The notes under the pieces: generated by a model
Databases searched by the model: none
What the model saw: only the letters and a program-made list of their open reading frames with translations
Told to the model about the DNA's origin: nothing
Part shown: one piece after another, positions 36,263 to 48,011 of the stretch
Numbering within the stretch: position 1 is the stretch's first letter
Layout: each line of letters opens with the position of its first letter
Translations under genes and position numbers: made by a program
NCBI GenBank assembly: GCA_025267735.1
Contig: CM046307.1
Location: forward strand, 34,029,231 to 34,093,230
Length of the DNA stretch: 64,000 nt
Direction of reading: 5' to 3'
From: Mactra quadrangularis
Lineage: Eukaryota > Mollusca > Bivalvia > Venerida > Mactridae

Positions 36263-37562
36263 GCCTGTATTTATTATTATTATCATTATTACCATTATTA
36301 TCATCATTATCATTATTGTCATTATTATTATTATTATATACCGCATTTGTATAGCGCTCTTTTCATATTGAATACATGTTCAAAAGCGCTTCACAATCGT
36401 ATGCATAATTAGGAAATACAAAAATGTACGAGTTTAAATAAAAACGAAAATGAAAAAGATTAAGAGATGATAAAATATAAAAACATAAACTGAAGACTAA
36501 TATAAAACTAAGAATTAGTGATCAATAAAGTGCTCATAGTAGTTTAAAAACATCAACAACAACATAACAAGTGGATTTTTAACTGTAAAAGATAGTGAAT
36601 GCGTGATAATGGATTGTTGGTAGAACGGCAGCCAAAATGTTGATGGGGAATCAGATCGGCTGCCACGAAAATCCATGATTGCAAGGTTCAAAGCTGGATT
36701 CTAATCCAAGGCTCCCACCCGAACATCCATCGTTATATCAGTGCCCCTGCGTCCCACCAACCATCACGCATTTGTAGTGGTCAGATAAAGTAAAAAAGAT
36801 AAGAGAAAAGGTTATGATTAGATTATGAATAAAGGCAGCCACCAACTAATGGGAACCAGACAAGATGCCTTGAAAAATCCACGATTGCAAGGTGCAAAGT
36901 TGGATTCCAATCCAAAGATCCCTCCAGAACATCCATCAGCGCCTGATTGCTAAGATAAAGTTTAAGCAATATAGGTAATAGATAATCAATGGAAAGGCAA
37001 CCCCTAGCCAATAGGGAACCCAGCTAGATGCCTTGGAAAAATCCACGATTGCAAGGTGCAAAGTCGGATCCCAATCCAAGGACCCCACCAGAACATCCAT
37101 CAGCTTCAGCGCCTGATTGGTTAATCAAAGTTTTAATCTTAAAGGTAATGAGTGTAAAATCGATGAAAGGCCAATGGGGAATCTGGCTAGATGCCGTAAA
37201 ATCCATAATTGCTAGGTGTACAGTCTGATTCCAATCCAAGGATCCCATCAGAACATCCATCATGCGGCCGCACATTATTTTGTAATAAACCTAGTGCATA
37301 TAATTATGGTTTGTAGATATTATATAATAAGAATTTAATATTTTCATAACTTCATGGTGTTCAATGTTTCGTAATTTGGGTATATTTTAGGACCATTTAG
37401 CCAGATAGTTTATATTGACTAAAAGAATTTTCACTGCTGTATTAACATCACAACTGGACTTATTAATTAACAATTTTAAGCAGTTTAAGATATGTTCATT
37501 TTACTGGTCTATTCCAGTCGTAGTTTATTGTCCCGGGGTGATTGATTTAGTGATCATAGTAA
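36263..37562 (-). mobile_element. 3' UTR and (ATT)n tail of an L2/CR1-like LINE
   Basis: Read on the minus strand, the sequence after the RT remnant ends with AAGAGCGCTATACAAATGCG followed by an ATAATAATA-type microsatellite (36270-36340). That is the characteristic 3' tail of L2-like LINEs. Four tandem units of about 165-175 bp (36640-37265) lie inside, each with AATCCACGATTGCAAGG, GGATTCCAATCCAAGG and CAGAACATCCATC. Confidence 0.8.
36640..37265 (-). repeat. Four tandem ~170-bp units inside the LINE 3' region
   Basis: The unit starts are near 36660, 36862, 37027 and 37190. Read on minus, each encodes a similar peptide phrase such as MDVLxGSLDWNxTxHLAI. The shared spacers vary in length, so the frame is not uniform. 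A conserved coding role is unlikely. Confidence 0.75.
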
Positions 37563-38262
37563 TTAAAAAAAGTAGGTTTTTAACTTTTTCTTAAAAGTAT
37601 TTAGAGACTGGGTACACTTGAGTGAGTTCGGAAGGGAATTCCACAGGTTTAGCGCCGCATGGCTGAAACTACTATTGCCAAAAGTAATTGTCCTAGACCG
37701 TGGAACTGTAATATATAATGAGTTGCTAGAATGGAGGTCTCTGTTCCGTTTGTAGACATGTATTAGGTCTAAAATATATATGGGACATTGGTTGTTAAGT
37801 GCTTTATATGTATATATCAAGAGCTTGTAGCTGATCCGCTGACTAACAGGGAGCTAATGAAGTTCTTTGAGCACTGATGTTATATGATCATGACGATGGG
37901 TTCTGGTGATGATTCTTGCTGCCGTATTTTGAAGACGTTGAAGTTTATTCAGATTTGACTTTGAAGTATTTGCAAAAATGGCGTTGCAATAGTCCAATCT
38001 TGATGTAACCAGAGAATTTACTAACGTTCTTGTAGCATCCACAGTTAAAACCTTTCTTATGCGACCTGATAAAAAGACGATCTGCATACAATATGAACAT
38101 GCTTCTCCATATCCATGTGTAGTGTGAAGTAAGCACCAAGAATTCTAATACAGTCTTTAGAGTTTTTGATAGAACTACCAACTCTAATGGACATGTCTTC
38201 AACATGTTTACGATTATGTTTTGAAGATAACAACATAACTTCCGTCTTGTCAGCATTCAATT
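37563..38262 (-). pseudogene. C-terminal remnant of LINE reverse transcriptase (L2/CR1-like)
   Basis: Three minus-strand frames carry, in order, the end of a non-LTR retrotransposon ORF2. First comes LNADKTEVMLLSSKH (near 38250) with RILGAYF. Then SGRIRKVLTVDATRTLVNSL and SRLDYCNAIF (38087-37900), with LQRLQNTAARIITRTHRHDH. Last comes YKALNNQCPIYILDLI with HAALNLWNSLPNSLK and KKLKTYFF ending at 37563. These are the thumb/C-terminal motifs that follow the YADD catalytic core, which is absent. The frame changes at least twice, so the copy is dead. The 5' truncation at about 38262 is typical of target-primed reverse transcription. Confidence 0.9.
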
Positions 38263-38529
38263 TTATCTATGCACTTAAAAGTCAACAAGTTTTATTATTT
38301 TATAGGAGTGTTGACTCTAAGGACTGGTCCATTTATATTTTACAGGGGGGCTCATTCCGAATGACTTAATTCTATTGAGCAGTTGCATGTTTTTGTGTCC
38401 ATCTCTTATTTGCCCAATAACATAAAGACTTTACTTATACACCAAAATCAACAGGTTTGGTCTATCATGATGCAATCAGATCTCATTTTTAGACAAAATC
38501 CTTAGAATATAATTATGATCAATTTGTTG

Positions 38530-38790
38530 TGGCCTTAACGCCGTAGCAACACATTGTTTAGGTTATATCGTGGCGATCGGTCAACATACTGTTCCTGAAA
38601 ATGTTAAATGTCTGGTTTAGCTGTTAACCAAATACTACACGCAAGTCAGTGACTGGCTACTGTCTTACATGATTTAGAATCAGTGGTAGGATGCGAGAAT
38701 TACCGTAAAAAATATGTCATACCTAAGCTCCACGAAAATATTATCCATCCGGGAGTCGAATCTGCAAACCCTCGATCAATAGAATAATGT
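38530..38790 (-). repeat. Old tRNA-SINE related to the 12870 copy
   Basis: TTAACGCCGTAGCAACAC and TTAGGTTATATCGTGGCG match the tail domain of the young SINE. A degraded B-box-like block, CCGGGAGTCGAATC, lies near 38756. The order and orientation are the same (head to the right). No target duplication remains. Confidence 0.65.
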
Positions 38791-38949
38791 GCATGTGAAA
38801 TGAAATATGAAACATAGGTGACAATGAATAATAAAAAGATAATGATGGATATCGAAATAGTAACTATGAACTCATAAATCTTTCAAAAATTCCTTTCAAC
38901 AGTACTTTCGTTTATTATGTATTCTAAGTACAACACTATACATGTACAT

Positions 38950-39880
38950 GTATAACAACCCTGCAGATTGGAGCGCACTAATACTATGCAAATTTGAGCG
39001 TACAACAACTAGGCAGATTTGCCAAAAACAAGTCCGTGCATGTAATCTATTGCAGTTTTTTGCTATCCTTTGGTTAGTGATCCACGCACACTTTAATATG
39101 ATACCATTTGTAGAAGTGAAGTCGCTCAATTAGTTAATTTCAGGTCAAAATAGCCCAAATTCTGTGCACAACACTCAGGCAGATTTCAACAATACGTTAT
39201 ACGTGCACATATTTTTATTTCTTATTTTTGGTTACTGAAGGCTAGAGTTCTATCTACTCTTCCATTTGATACCTTGTTGAAGTTTGTAGCTGCATTATTG
39301 ACGAAATGGTGCCAAGAGATCGTCCAATTTCTACGTTCAACACTCAGGCAGATTTGCCCAAAATGAACCCGTGTATGTATTTTATTGTAATTTATGCTAT
39401 CCTTTGGTTAGTGATCCACGCACACTTTAACTTGATACCATCCGGAGACGTGTAGTTGCTCAATTAGAGAATTTAGGGTCAAAATAGCCAAAATTCCTCG
39501 CACAACACTCAGGCAGGTTTCAACAATACGCTATACGTGCACATACTTTATTGCTGATTTTTAGCTACTAAAGCTAGTTATATATTTTGACCATAAATTT
39601 TCTAATTGAGCTACTACGCGTCCCCAAATGTTATAAAATTAAAGTGTGCGTGGATCATTAACCTAAGCCTAGCAAAAAACTACAATAGAATACATGCACG
39701 GGTTCGTTTTTGGCAAATCTGCCTGAGTGTTGTGCGCTCAAATCTGCCTGAGTGTTGTATATAGAAATTTGACGATTTCTTGGCACCATTTCGTCAATAA
39801 TGCAGCTACAAACCTCAACACGGTATCAATGGAAGCGTAGATAGATCTCTAGCCTTTAGTAACAAAAATTAGCAATAAAA
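38950..39880. mobile_element. Foldback repeat with ACTCAGGCAGATTTG units
   Basis: Two direct units (about 39000-39280 and 39335-39590) share CACTCAGGCAGATTTG, CTATCCTTTGGTTAGTGATC, CACGCACACTTTAA and GCTCAATTAG. They are followed by an inverted stretch (39590-39870) carrying the complements, GTGTGCGTGGATCATTAACC and CAAATCTGCCTGAGTGTTGT. The arms can fold over about 200 bp and more. No transposase ORF. Confidence 0.75.
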
Positions 39881-39914
39881 TACTGTTAAGAAATCAGACA
39901 TTCCTCGATGGATT

Positions 39915-40711
39915 TTAAGTGTGGGACGGCACTGTGAAAGAACTCGAGGCCTTTGCAGAACAGAACACGCAAATTCTATCCATGAGAACATTAAGTGGAT
40001 CTACGACACAGTAGTCAAAGTATTGAGTTCCTTGACACATTTGTACACCTGGAAGACGTTCACCCATATACAGACTTATATGAAAAACTGGCTGAAAAAC
40101 AACTGTACTTGCGGAAAACGTAACGCCCCCCCCCCCCAACACGAAAAAATCACATGCGTATGGTCTTGGACTACGCATCCATAGAATATGCGAGAAAGAA
40201 AGTGACTATAAACGGCACAGGCTCGATTTGAAAGCTCAACTAAGAAAACGTGGTTATAGTGGCATGTTCGATCATTGAGTCTCAGCTGAAGAGAGTAGAC
40301 CAGTTAGACAGACCCACGCTACTTTCACAAGACAGAAAGAAGTAAACATCGAATGGCAGAGTTCCGCTGGTACTAACATATTCTAGTGAACTCCCTTAAT
40401 GTGCATGAATCGGTCGCAAGCATATGCACGTGCTACGTCAATCAGAGCGTATGCAGCAGATCTTCACAGAGGCACCGCTGGTTGCATATCGCAGGACAGT
40501 AATCTCGGGGACACTCTAGTCCACGGTAAGACCAATCGTATTACAAAACCGTTGTCCCAATTATGCAACAGTGAATGTACGTTTTGCGACAAGCTATCGA
40601 CTAATGCCATCATAGACACAAAACACCACTCGTCTAACCAACCAGAAACAATGTCTATTGTAGATTACGCAACGTAGTATACGCAATAAGCTGCAATAAA
40701 TGCAAATCAAA
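39915..40711 (+). pseudogene. Penelope-like retroelement: RT C-terminal part and linker (decayed)
   Basis: The forward frames, with several frameshifts, show in order: NSIHENIKW (near 39975); SIEFLDTFVHLED and PYTDLYEK (40020-40090); YKRHRLDLKAQLRKRGYSGM (40210-40275); VPLVLTY (40360); RMQQIFTEAPLVAYRRT (40450-40500); then SNLGDTLVHGK. A zinc-knuckle-like linker follows (CTFC) and RNVVYAISCNKCK (near 40690), which opens the GIY-YIG domain. This order matches Penelope-like elements with a GIY-YIG endonuclease. Stops and indels make it non-functional. The catalytic RT core is not present upstream, where a foldback repeat begins. Confidence 0.8.
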
Positions 40712-40759
40712 GCACTGAAAGTACTGGGGTATTCATTGTGTTTAGATTTATTCAATTTT

Positions 40760-40880
40760 TTAAGGTTTTATGCTGTAGAAACACCTTATAAAGGTTATAT
40801 CACAGCGGTCAGTTCACCTACTCACTGTTCCTGAAGAGGCTTTATCTCTTGATTTAGCTGTTAACAAACTTCTTGTTGCA
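40760..40880 (-). repeat. Tail domain of the AACGCCGT SINE family
   Basis: TGCTGTAGAAACACC, AAGGTTATATCACAGCGGTC, CACTGTTCCTGAAGAGG and TTTAGCTGTTAACAAA match, in order, the copy at 38530. The tRNA-like head is not recognisable. Confidence 0.6.
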
Positions 40881-42052
40881 CTATGACTACTGTTGTAATT
40901 AGTCAAAGCTATTAACTGTTACAATATGACTATCACATTGTTTAATTAGTCTGTGTGTCAAAAAACCTCTAATATAGGAGATATTTAAAACTATGTCATT
41001 GTTATCTGTTATGTGTGCTGCGTAGTACACATTTTTGAGTAAAGTTGGACTAACACCCTGCTGCTATTCTATGATTTATATAGTAACTGAACAGAAAATA
41101 ATGTATTTAAACCCCATTTCTGCTTATCATAAATGTCTTAGAAATTAATTTTACCTGCACTGATGGTGTTTAATGATGAAGGTTAAATTTACAGATATAA
41201 TTAAGAATTAATTGTTTGATAAATTATTTTTTTTTTCATTCGATTATCTGATTTAACAAAGAGGTTAATGTAGTCAAGTGAATGGGATTATTTTTTGGAA
41301 AATAGTTGAAAGTGTTTTATATGCACAAATTATCTTTATCTTGTAAGAAAATAAACAAATGTTAAGATTCAAAGTGTTATACTAAGATTGAATACCCGAG
41401 TTCATTATTACACACAAACTAGTTATTTTGATTCAAAACATTAATTGTTAGTATAATAATTATCATTCATATTATTAATATATTAAAGTTAAATGCAGTT
41501 ATTGTATTTTTTAAATGAGTATGTTTTATTAACATTTTTTATTCAGGAACTTTTCCTTAATCTCTCCAGATCTTGTCAGATTACACTTTGGCGAAATGAA
41601 ACTTTTCCATCATAAGCCTTTATTCCTTATTGAATAGACTTTGTAGATTTTTATAATCCCTTAGCTCTCACAGTGCTTCAAACTGTACCTTCACACAAAT
41701 AAAAATCTATATCAATTTTTATTTTCTTGAAAGGGTTTGATACTCCAGTATCCAAGTCAAGGTACTTAATGTATCATAGTCAACACTAATAGAGTGGCTT
41801 TACCTATGTTAGTTCACACTATTTTATTGCACAATATTTTAAAAGACCCCCCCCCCCTTAAAAAACCCACTTCAAAACAGAGGATTATCGAATTTACTGA
41901 CTCGTAAGTATCTTAACCCGATATAGTCATGGATGGTATTTATTGCAAGTATTTTATCCATTGTGATACTCATTGACAAAATGTATATTGATGACTTTAT
42001 CCTTGTTAAATTTATTTCACCTAAGGACTTGCATCCAATGCGCCGTAAAATT

Positions 42053-43009
42053 CAGAGGTGCGTTCAACAATGCGAGCGCTTGAGGCGACATCAAGCGCCC
42101 GCGTTCTGCTCGCGATACAGCTCGAGAAGTGTTCCGCTTAAAATTGTTGTATAAATAGATTTCAGTTTATATGAGTTTCCTCCCTTGTCTATTAAATATA
42201 ATGTTGTTTTAGATTTTATGTACAATACCCACCAAAAGTGCGGAGACATTTTCACTTTGCAGGCCTACTAAATAGCTTTTGTCCAAAATTTTGAAAACTG
42301 ATTACTTAAAAAGCTCTTAAGTTTTATTTTTTTGTTTATCACTTTACTTATAACTGAGTCTACAAAAATACCAAACAAAATACATTATAGAAAATGATTA
42401 CAATAAACAGGCTTAAGCTAGGGTGTCAGATGCTGAATATTATTCATGTGCCGCATTGATTAAATTTGTTTTCATTTTGTCACAACCATATTAAATATAA
42501 AAAAAACTAGTAATTCTACAAAAAAAGTCATCAAAATTAATGAGTTGTAGTTTTTTTGGTGGGTACAGAATTAATATATCATTGGAAATATATATTATAA
42601 CAGGTACCAAAGATGGTGGCAGGATTTTTTTTTCATATCAAAGAATTTTTCTGAAAAGTGGGACGCAAACTTGTGTGTTACTTGTTCCACATAAAATATC
42701 CACGCAATGCATAAAATGTACTAAATGTACCCTTTATTTGGTACAGTAAATTGTCTCTATGATTTATGTATGGTAAAAAATATGAAAGATCTCGTGTATC
42801 AGCAGAAATAATTGTTTCCCCACCCGCTTTTTCAATAATGTGCTGTTAGACGTCATCTTGGATTTTATAGCGAGCGCTCGACATTCTGTACACAAGTCTG
42901 GCTGACCAATATCTACACCTATTTATGGAATGAGCGCAGTCGTTCAATAGCCTTACAATTCGCGAGGCGGGCGCTCGCTCGGGCGCTCGCATTGTTGAAC
43001 ACACCTCCG
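42053..43009. mobile_element. Non-autonomous hAT-like element, 957 bp
   Basis: The left end CAGAGGTGCGTTCAACAATG with CGAGCGC is mirrored by GCGCTCGCATTGTTGAACAC with ACCTCCG. The start CAGAGGTG fits hAT termini. The flanks GTAAAATT and GTTTAATT agree at 6 of 8 positions, as an aged 8-bp duplication would. GC-rich sub-terminal repeats (GAGCGC/GCGCTC) contrast with the AT-rich middle. No transposase. Confidence 0.75.
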
Positions 43010-43974
43010 GTTTAATTGCACATGGCCCGAACAGTTACAGTCCGGAAATAATTATCTTTAAAACAAACCCATTACGCGGGAATCAGCACTTAAAATAATG
43101 TATACAGTACAAGTATTAGCATTTCCAAAAATGCTTGAATCGTCGATTAGCATGCATGTATGACATCTTCTTTAGTAAAGCATTCAAGCAATATATGTGT
43201 CAGAGTTTAACAATTTCGTCATGTTCCGACCGAGCTTATACAAACTCATTTTTATGGTATACTTTATAATTAACCTGTCCATTTGGCAAGAAATTATATT
43301 TATTGATAACCAATCTAGATTATTCGATTCAAGAACATGGTCTGTCCCATATTCCGACGGCTAATCGAACGAAGATTATATTTCTTTACAAGAAAATATT
43401 GAGGCAAAGCATCAAGTCCCTAAACAATTAAAAGCACGAAAGTACTGCTTACGCCTGTGATCTCTACAAGTGAGGCATTAAAATTCTTTAGAATATGTTT
43501 ATTAACCGTTAATTAAACCAACGATGTTTGATAATTTAATATATAAATGTACAATATATAAAAGGATCATTATCAGTGATGGTCTGATATTTCTTCTCTG
43601 TTTAAAGTGTCAGTCACAGTGTCTTCGTCAGTTGTTTACACTGTGTCTTTCTATAAATAGACCGCGAAGGCCGTCGAGTGTACATCTATCTAATAGTACT
43701 GCCACACACCTCTCACGAGCATATTATGGGCAGTCTTATCTGTGTTACAAGTTAATCGCTTCCAGTATATTCTGTGACGTCATATTGAGCGTCTGGTCAT
43801 TTTTTCGCGCAGAAATACATAAAGTACCAGTTTCTGTATGAACTATTTTATTGTAGCGGAATTATCCGGATGTGGATGCTGTTAGGTTTCGTTGATTAAA
43901 TGTAGGTCAATATAGGACTCCGATCGGAATACCACTATTAATCTATTGGTAACAGAGTATTCATTGTTAACACA

Positions 43975-44250
43975 ATGAATACAAAAACTGAAAGACAATT
44001 CAGCGACAGAATGACAGAACACTTCCGTGATGTAAGACTCCGTACCGACAAGCTGATAACTGTCCATTTCGAATGTAATCACCACGAGGGCGATCTCCAG
44101 TTCACTGTTCTAGAAGAACTATATGGTGCTAGTCGTGCAGAGCGTCTGATTCGAGAAGCCATATGGATAAAAAAATTAGTGACAACGCGACCACATGGGT
44201 GTAATGTCAAGGATAGCTGGCTTGCGAACGCGCTAAAATATATGCTATAG
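43975..44250 (+). pseudogene. GIY-YIG endonuclease C-terminal part of a Penelope-like element
   Basis: The frame contains ERQFSDRMTEHFRDVR, ITVHFECNHHEGDLQFTVLE and RAERLIREAIWIKKL, then the stop. This is the second half of the GIY-YIG endonuclease fused to Penelope-like RTs: R.....RF..H, the H-F-....H....D segment and the REAIWI(K/R)KL helix. The N-terminal GIY/YVG motif is not in this frame. The initiating methionine is fortuitous. It most likely belongs with the remnant at 39915-40711. Confidence 0.85.
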
Positions 44251-44774
44251 AAAGAACTGCATGAGACTGTACACCAGTGTAACTTTCTAATGAGTCACGA
44301 CATAGGTTATCGTAAATATATTCTATAAATTTTGCAATTTAAAGTCGGAAGAACCATAAAAAATGACCATGATAAGTAAAACAAAAGTATTCAGTATTCC
44401 AAATCACTCGAAAATAATTGTAATAGTTTGAAAAAGTGACCGGTTTCTTACTTTTGACTTATGATGATCTTTGTCGTAAGATTTTTTTAGAAAAGTGTTC
44501 TGTGCGCTCTATTGATTTTTGGGGCGTAACGTCACGGTATTTTGGATGTTACGCCCGGTTTCACTTTGTAATTTCCGGTTTTTAAAAACAGCTCATAATG
44601 TGAACGTCAAAAGATTTTCATTTTCAAAATTGCTGAAGAAGGCTTCCCCAAGCTGAAAATTTCAATAAAGAGTATTTCATTAAATATACATGTATGTTCT
44701 TATATTTCTTCCCTTCAGAGGAATATTACAAGGACATAGTATTTTTTATGTTCTTGACTTTAAATCTTATCGTC

Positions 44775-45003
44775 AAATACATTTAAGTATTCAAAAATTC
44801 ATAAGAAGATACTTTTAACTAACATTTAAATATTTCAACAGATTAATATCCGTTCATTCAAATATGGAAAACAATCATAACAAGGTACCATTTATAAACA
44901 TTAAAATATTTCAACATATTTGTATCGATTACTTCAAATATTCCATAAAATCATAAGATGGTACTCTTTATTAACATTTTAATATTTCAACATATTTGTC
45001 AAC
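44775..45003. repeat. Three tandem ~78-bp units
   Basis: Each unit has ATTCAAATAT/TTCAAATATTCC, ATCATAA(G/C)A, GGTAC and AACATTNNAATATTTCAACA. Confidence 0.7.
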
Positions 45004-45029
45004 CGCTCCGATTAAAGTGATCGTTTTTT

Positions 45030-45575
45030 GCAATTTCAGTTGAAATTGGTAAAGAGTTTTTTATACATCTTTTTTAGGTTTCAAAGTTCAGATTTTTATG
45101 AACAAACCATTTTTAGTGCCCGTGTTCCATACATTTAACTAAAAAAATGTCCACTAAAAACTTTATACACAAACAAGAACTCTTTAAGATTTAACCTTAA
45201 AGGGGTTGCAATTTTTGTTGAATTTTGTATTGGATTTATGCACACATCTAGTTTGGTTTCTTATTATATATAGATATTCATCTAGAAAGTTTTTCTTTTA
45301 GTACCTAAGTTCCATAATTATTTCATTTTATGCCATTCGAAAACTCTTTACCGATTTTACTAGAAATATTGCAGATTTGCAATTTTCCGTTCAAGATCGT
45401 ATAGAGTTTTTGTATACACTGCATTCGGGGTTTTTATTCTGATTTTTTTATACTTAAAACTTTATTTAAATCAATGCATAACAAAATAATTCTCAAAAAA
45501 TAAACAACACCGATACAGATTGTAGGCGGAGCTTAATGCCGGACTACTTGCATTTCGAAAACTCTTTACCAGTCG
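45030..45575. repeat. Alternating AAACTCTTTACC repeats just upstream of MRGBP
   Basis: GGTAAAGAGTTTTTTATACA (about 45050), its inverted form CGAAAACTCTTTACCG (45338), GTATAGAGTTTTTGTATACA (45400) and CGAAAACTCTTTACCAG (45557) recur in both orientations. The last one is about 60 bp before the MRGBP start, so the gene's 5' UTR or promoter probably includes repeat-derived sequence. Confidence 0.6.
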
Positions 45576-45630
45576 ACTTGACCAACTGTTTACGAATAAA
45601 CGCATCCCGTTTGTGAACCTTGATTTGATC

Positions 45631-45733
45631 ATGATCACAGAAACGCTCACGATGTCTGAAGACTCACGACTAAATTGGGATTGTGAAATGGAAGTTAACC
45701 TCTTCCATGCTTTACGTGGACATAAACCTGTCG
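45631..45733 (+). CDS. MRGBP: MRGBP exon 1 (MRG/MORF4L-binding protein, Eaf7 family)
   Basis: MRGBP/Eaf7 is a nuclear, non-catalytic subunit of the NuA4/TIP60 histone acetyltransferase complex that binds MRG15-type chromodomain proteins. This exon encodes the start of the EAF7 domain: NWDCEMEVNLFHALRGHKPVG, matching the animal pattern W..E.E..LFHA..GHKPVG. Two in-frame ATGs (45631 and 45652) are possible; the first gives 191 residues overall, the second 184. An in-frame TAG lies upstream near 45523. The exon ends CCTGTCG|GTATGT, leaving one base of a Gly codon, completed by exon 2. Repeats abut the 5' side and no TATA box was assigned. Intron 1 is 10,575 bp and holds the nested transposons. 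Confidence 0.88.
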
Positions 45734-46003
45734 GTATGTATCAAATATATGAAAACTATTTAATCTAGAAAGACGTTTTAAAACAGTAAATCTCTTGTCT
45801 TATCTTATCGCATCTCGAGCTTATTTTATTTTTTAATTACATCAGTGTCATTGAACGCTTATTTTAAGTTTAAGTCTTGGGGCGCGTTGCCTAACGATTT
45901 TCGCTACGTATCGCTATGAAATAGGGCTTTCTTGTAACGATTCATCTTAGGAAACGGCTAGCTATTTACTTTATTAACCAAGATGGCGGTCTATTAAAAC
46001 TTA

Positions 46004-48011
46004 GGCAGTGTCTAGAGTTACGGTACCGTAAGTTGCGTAACGCTAGAACCAGGTTCTAGAGTTACGATAATTCTGTAACTGTAGACAACCCTGGAGGGGT
46101 TGGCTAGAGTTACGGAAATCAAATAACTTATGAGTATGTTTCATCATTTAAACATCAGAAAACTTGTTTATGTTCATTATTACTCGAAAATAAACAAATA
46201 TTTACTGACGTGACTAATCCTATTCAGGGCTCGAATTTTAAGCAAAATGTGAGTGGAATTTGAAAATTGCAAGTAATTTTTTTTAACTAGCAAATTTTCG
46301 CGAGTTGATATCGCCACAAAATTTAAATATCTAAATTAATGAGACTCAAATCAGCACTGAAGCGGCCAGGAAAATGGATAGTATTAACTAAAGATTAACA
46401 TTTAATTTAGGTTAATTTAGATCATAGTGACATAAGTAACTTTAATTTGCAAAAAAACACAACTACCCAAGAAAATTGGTAAAATTCCAATTGGCTTATC
46501 AGCATATTCTGGGGTTGCTAATTTAAAGCATGTTCATTATTCTTAGTCTATTCTACAAATTCAATAATGCCCTCGTTTGATCTATAGTTAAATGTACATG
46601 TAGTACCATGTAACTATGTTGTTATTGCTTATACATGTATGCTTATTTACTATGTATGCTATTAAATTTGGAGAAAAATGCGAGTGATTTTTTTTCATTT
46701 TGCAAGTTGAAATGAAATTAACTCGCAAAAAATTGCAAGTTCAATTTTTTGTTAAATTCTAGTCCTGCTATTGTTATTACAAGCGCCATTTTAGATTTAC
46801 TAGTAAACTTACCGGATGTTTAATATACGGTGATATGACGTTGTCGTCTTCAAAGTGTCACATACTAAGTTTACTTGAGCTATAAGTTATAGAGTTGGAT
46901 TGTAATTTGAACTGAATATGTACAGAATCTAGGTTTGGAAGGAATTTTAAGCAAATATTTTTAGGAAACAGACGATTTCTAGAGTAATAATTGTGAATAA
47001 TTTGCAAGTGTAGACCTACTGAGAAAGTCGGCGATTTTCGTTCGTTAAATTGTCTTAAATTTCGTGAACAAAAATGGGAATTTAGCTTGATAAACTAGAG
47101 CTTAGTACTTAGGGAAAAACGTTAAATAAATTGTTAAACATTTGATGTTTTGAGAAAATATTCCAGCTTGTCATTCCACACCAAACCTTTTAAAAATTTT
47201 TACGAGAATATTAATGATCTCGTGTTAAAAAATACCCAAGTCAGCAACTTTACTAAAAACTCGGCAGTTATCTAAAAGAAAGATCGTGGCTTTTCATCAA
47301 TTAATTCGCTAATTAATTCTGCCAAACAATGCTCAGAATACTTATCTTACAATGTACATGTAGGTATTAAGTGCTGTGATTCTTTAGTATGCAAATCTTG
47401 GGGAAAATTGCTGAGATTTCTAAATTCAATGAATTGGTCAATGTTTAAGGTAAATATCGCCGCTTTTAAACGTGACAATAAATCATTTATCAACATTTTT
47501 ATCAAATTAAAGACATTTTGCTTTTGATTCTGTCCAAAATTTTGCATTCGAAAATCACAGTTTTTTTCTTACAGGACAATTAAGATATTTTGTTGTAAAA
47601 ATACTTAAGAAATTGTCTATCAAATAAAAAGATTTCAATTCTGTCTAAATTATACATATTCAGTTCAAATAATAATCCAACTTTATAACTTATCGCTCAA
47701 GTTAACTTAGTGTGTGACACTAAGAAGACGACAGCGTCATATCGCCATATGTTAAACATCCGGTAAGTTTATTTGTAAATCCAAAATGGCGCATGTAATA
47801 ACAATAGGATAAGTCCCGTTGATAAATATTTATTCATTTCGAGTAATAATGAATATAAACAAGTTTTCTAAAGTTTAAATGTTGAAGCATACGCATATTA
47901 TTAGACTTCCGTAACTCTAGCCAACCCCTGAACGGTTGTCTACAGTTATGGAACTACCGTAACTCCAGAACCTGGTTCTAGAGTTACGGTACCGTAACTC
48001 TAGCCACTGCC
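46004..48011. mobile_element. Middle element: long-TIR transposon with TA target duplication
   Basis: The ends are GGCAGTGTCTAGAGTTACGG and the complement of GGCAGTGGCTAGAGTTACGG, with TA on both sides (46002-46003, 48012-48013). The arms match for over 400 bp on each side after removing the inner insertion: AACCAGGTTCT, CTGTAGACAACC, GGGGTTGGCTAGAG, TTCATTATTACTCGAAA, AAACTTACCGGATGTTTAA, GTCGTCTTC. The minus ORF at 47347-47547 has no recognised domain. Confidence 0.88.
46225..46767. mobile_element. Innermost element, 543 bp, in the left arm of the middle element
   Basis: It starts CAGGGCTCGAATTTTAAGCA and ends with TTAAATTCTAGTCCTG, so the termini are inverted (CAGG(G/A)CT(C/A)GAATTTAA). 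CTATT flanks both sides (46220-46224, 46768-46772). The undisturbed right arm reads TATCCTATTGTTATTAC at the same place, confirming the empty site. The CAGGGCTCGAA start is hAT-like, though the 5-bp duplication is short for hAT. There is no transposase. Confidence 0.85.

Larger units (their letters stand above)
40741..43956. mobile_element. Probable 3.2-kb insertion splitting the Penelope-like element
   Basis: GTATTCATTGT occurs at 40729-40739 and again at 43957-43967. The left piece ends in the GIY-YIG entry sequence and the right piece resumes in the same domain. The insert begins with a SINE-like tail domain (40760-40880) and contains a hAT-like element. Its own identity is unclear. The alternative is two independent Penelope fragments. 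Confidence 0.4.

Noticed and set aside
40130..40139. Poly-C runs (also near 22930 and 41850)
   Set aside because: Short homopolymer tracts that may be simple slippage or sequencing uncertainty; no functional inference drawn.
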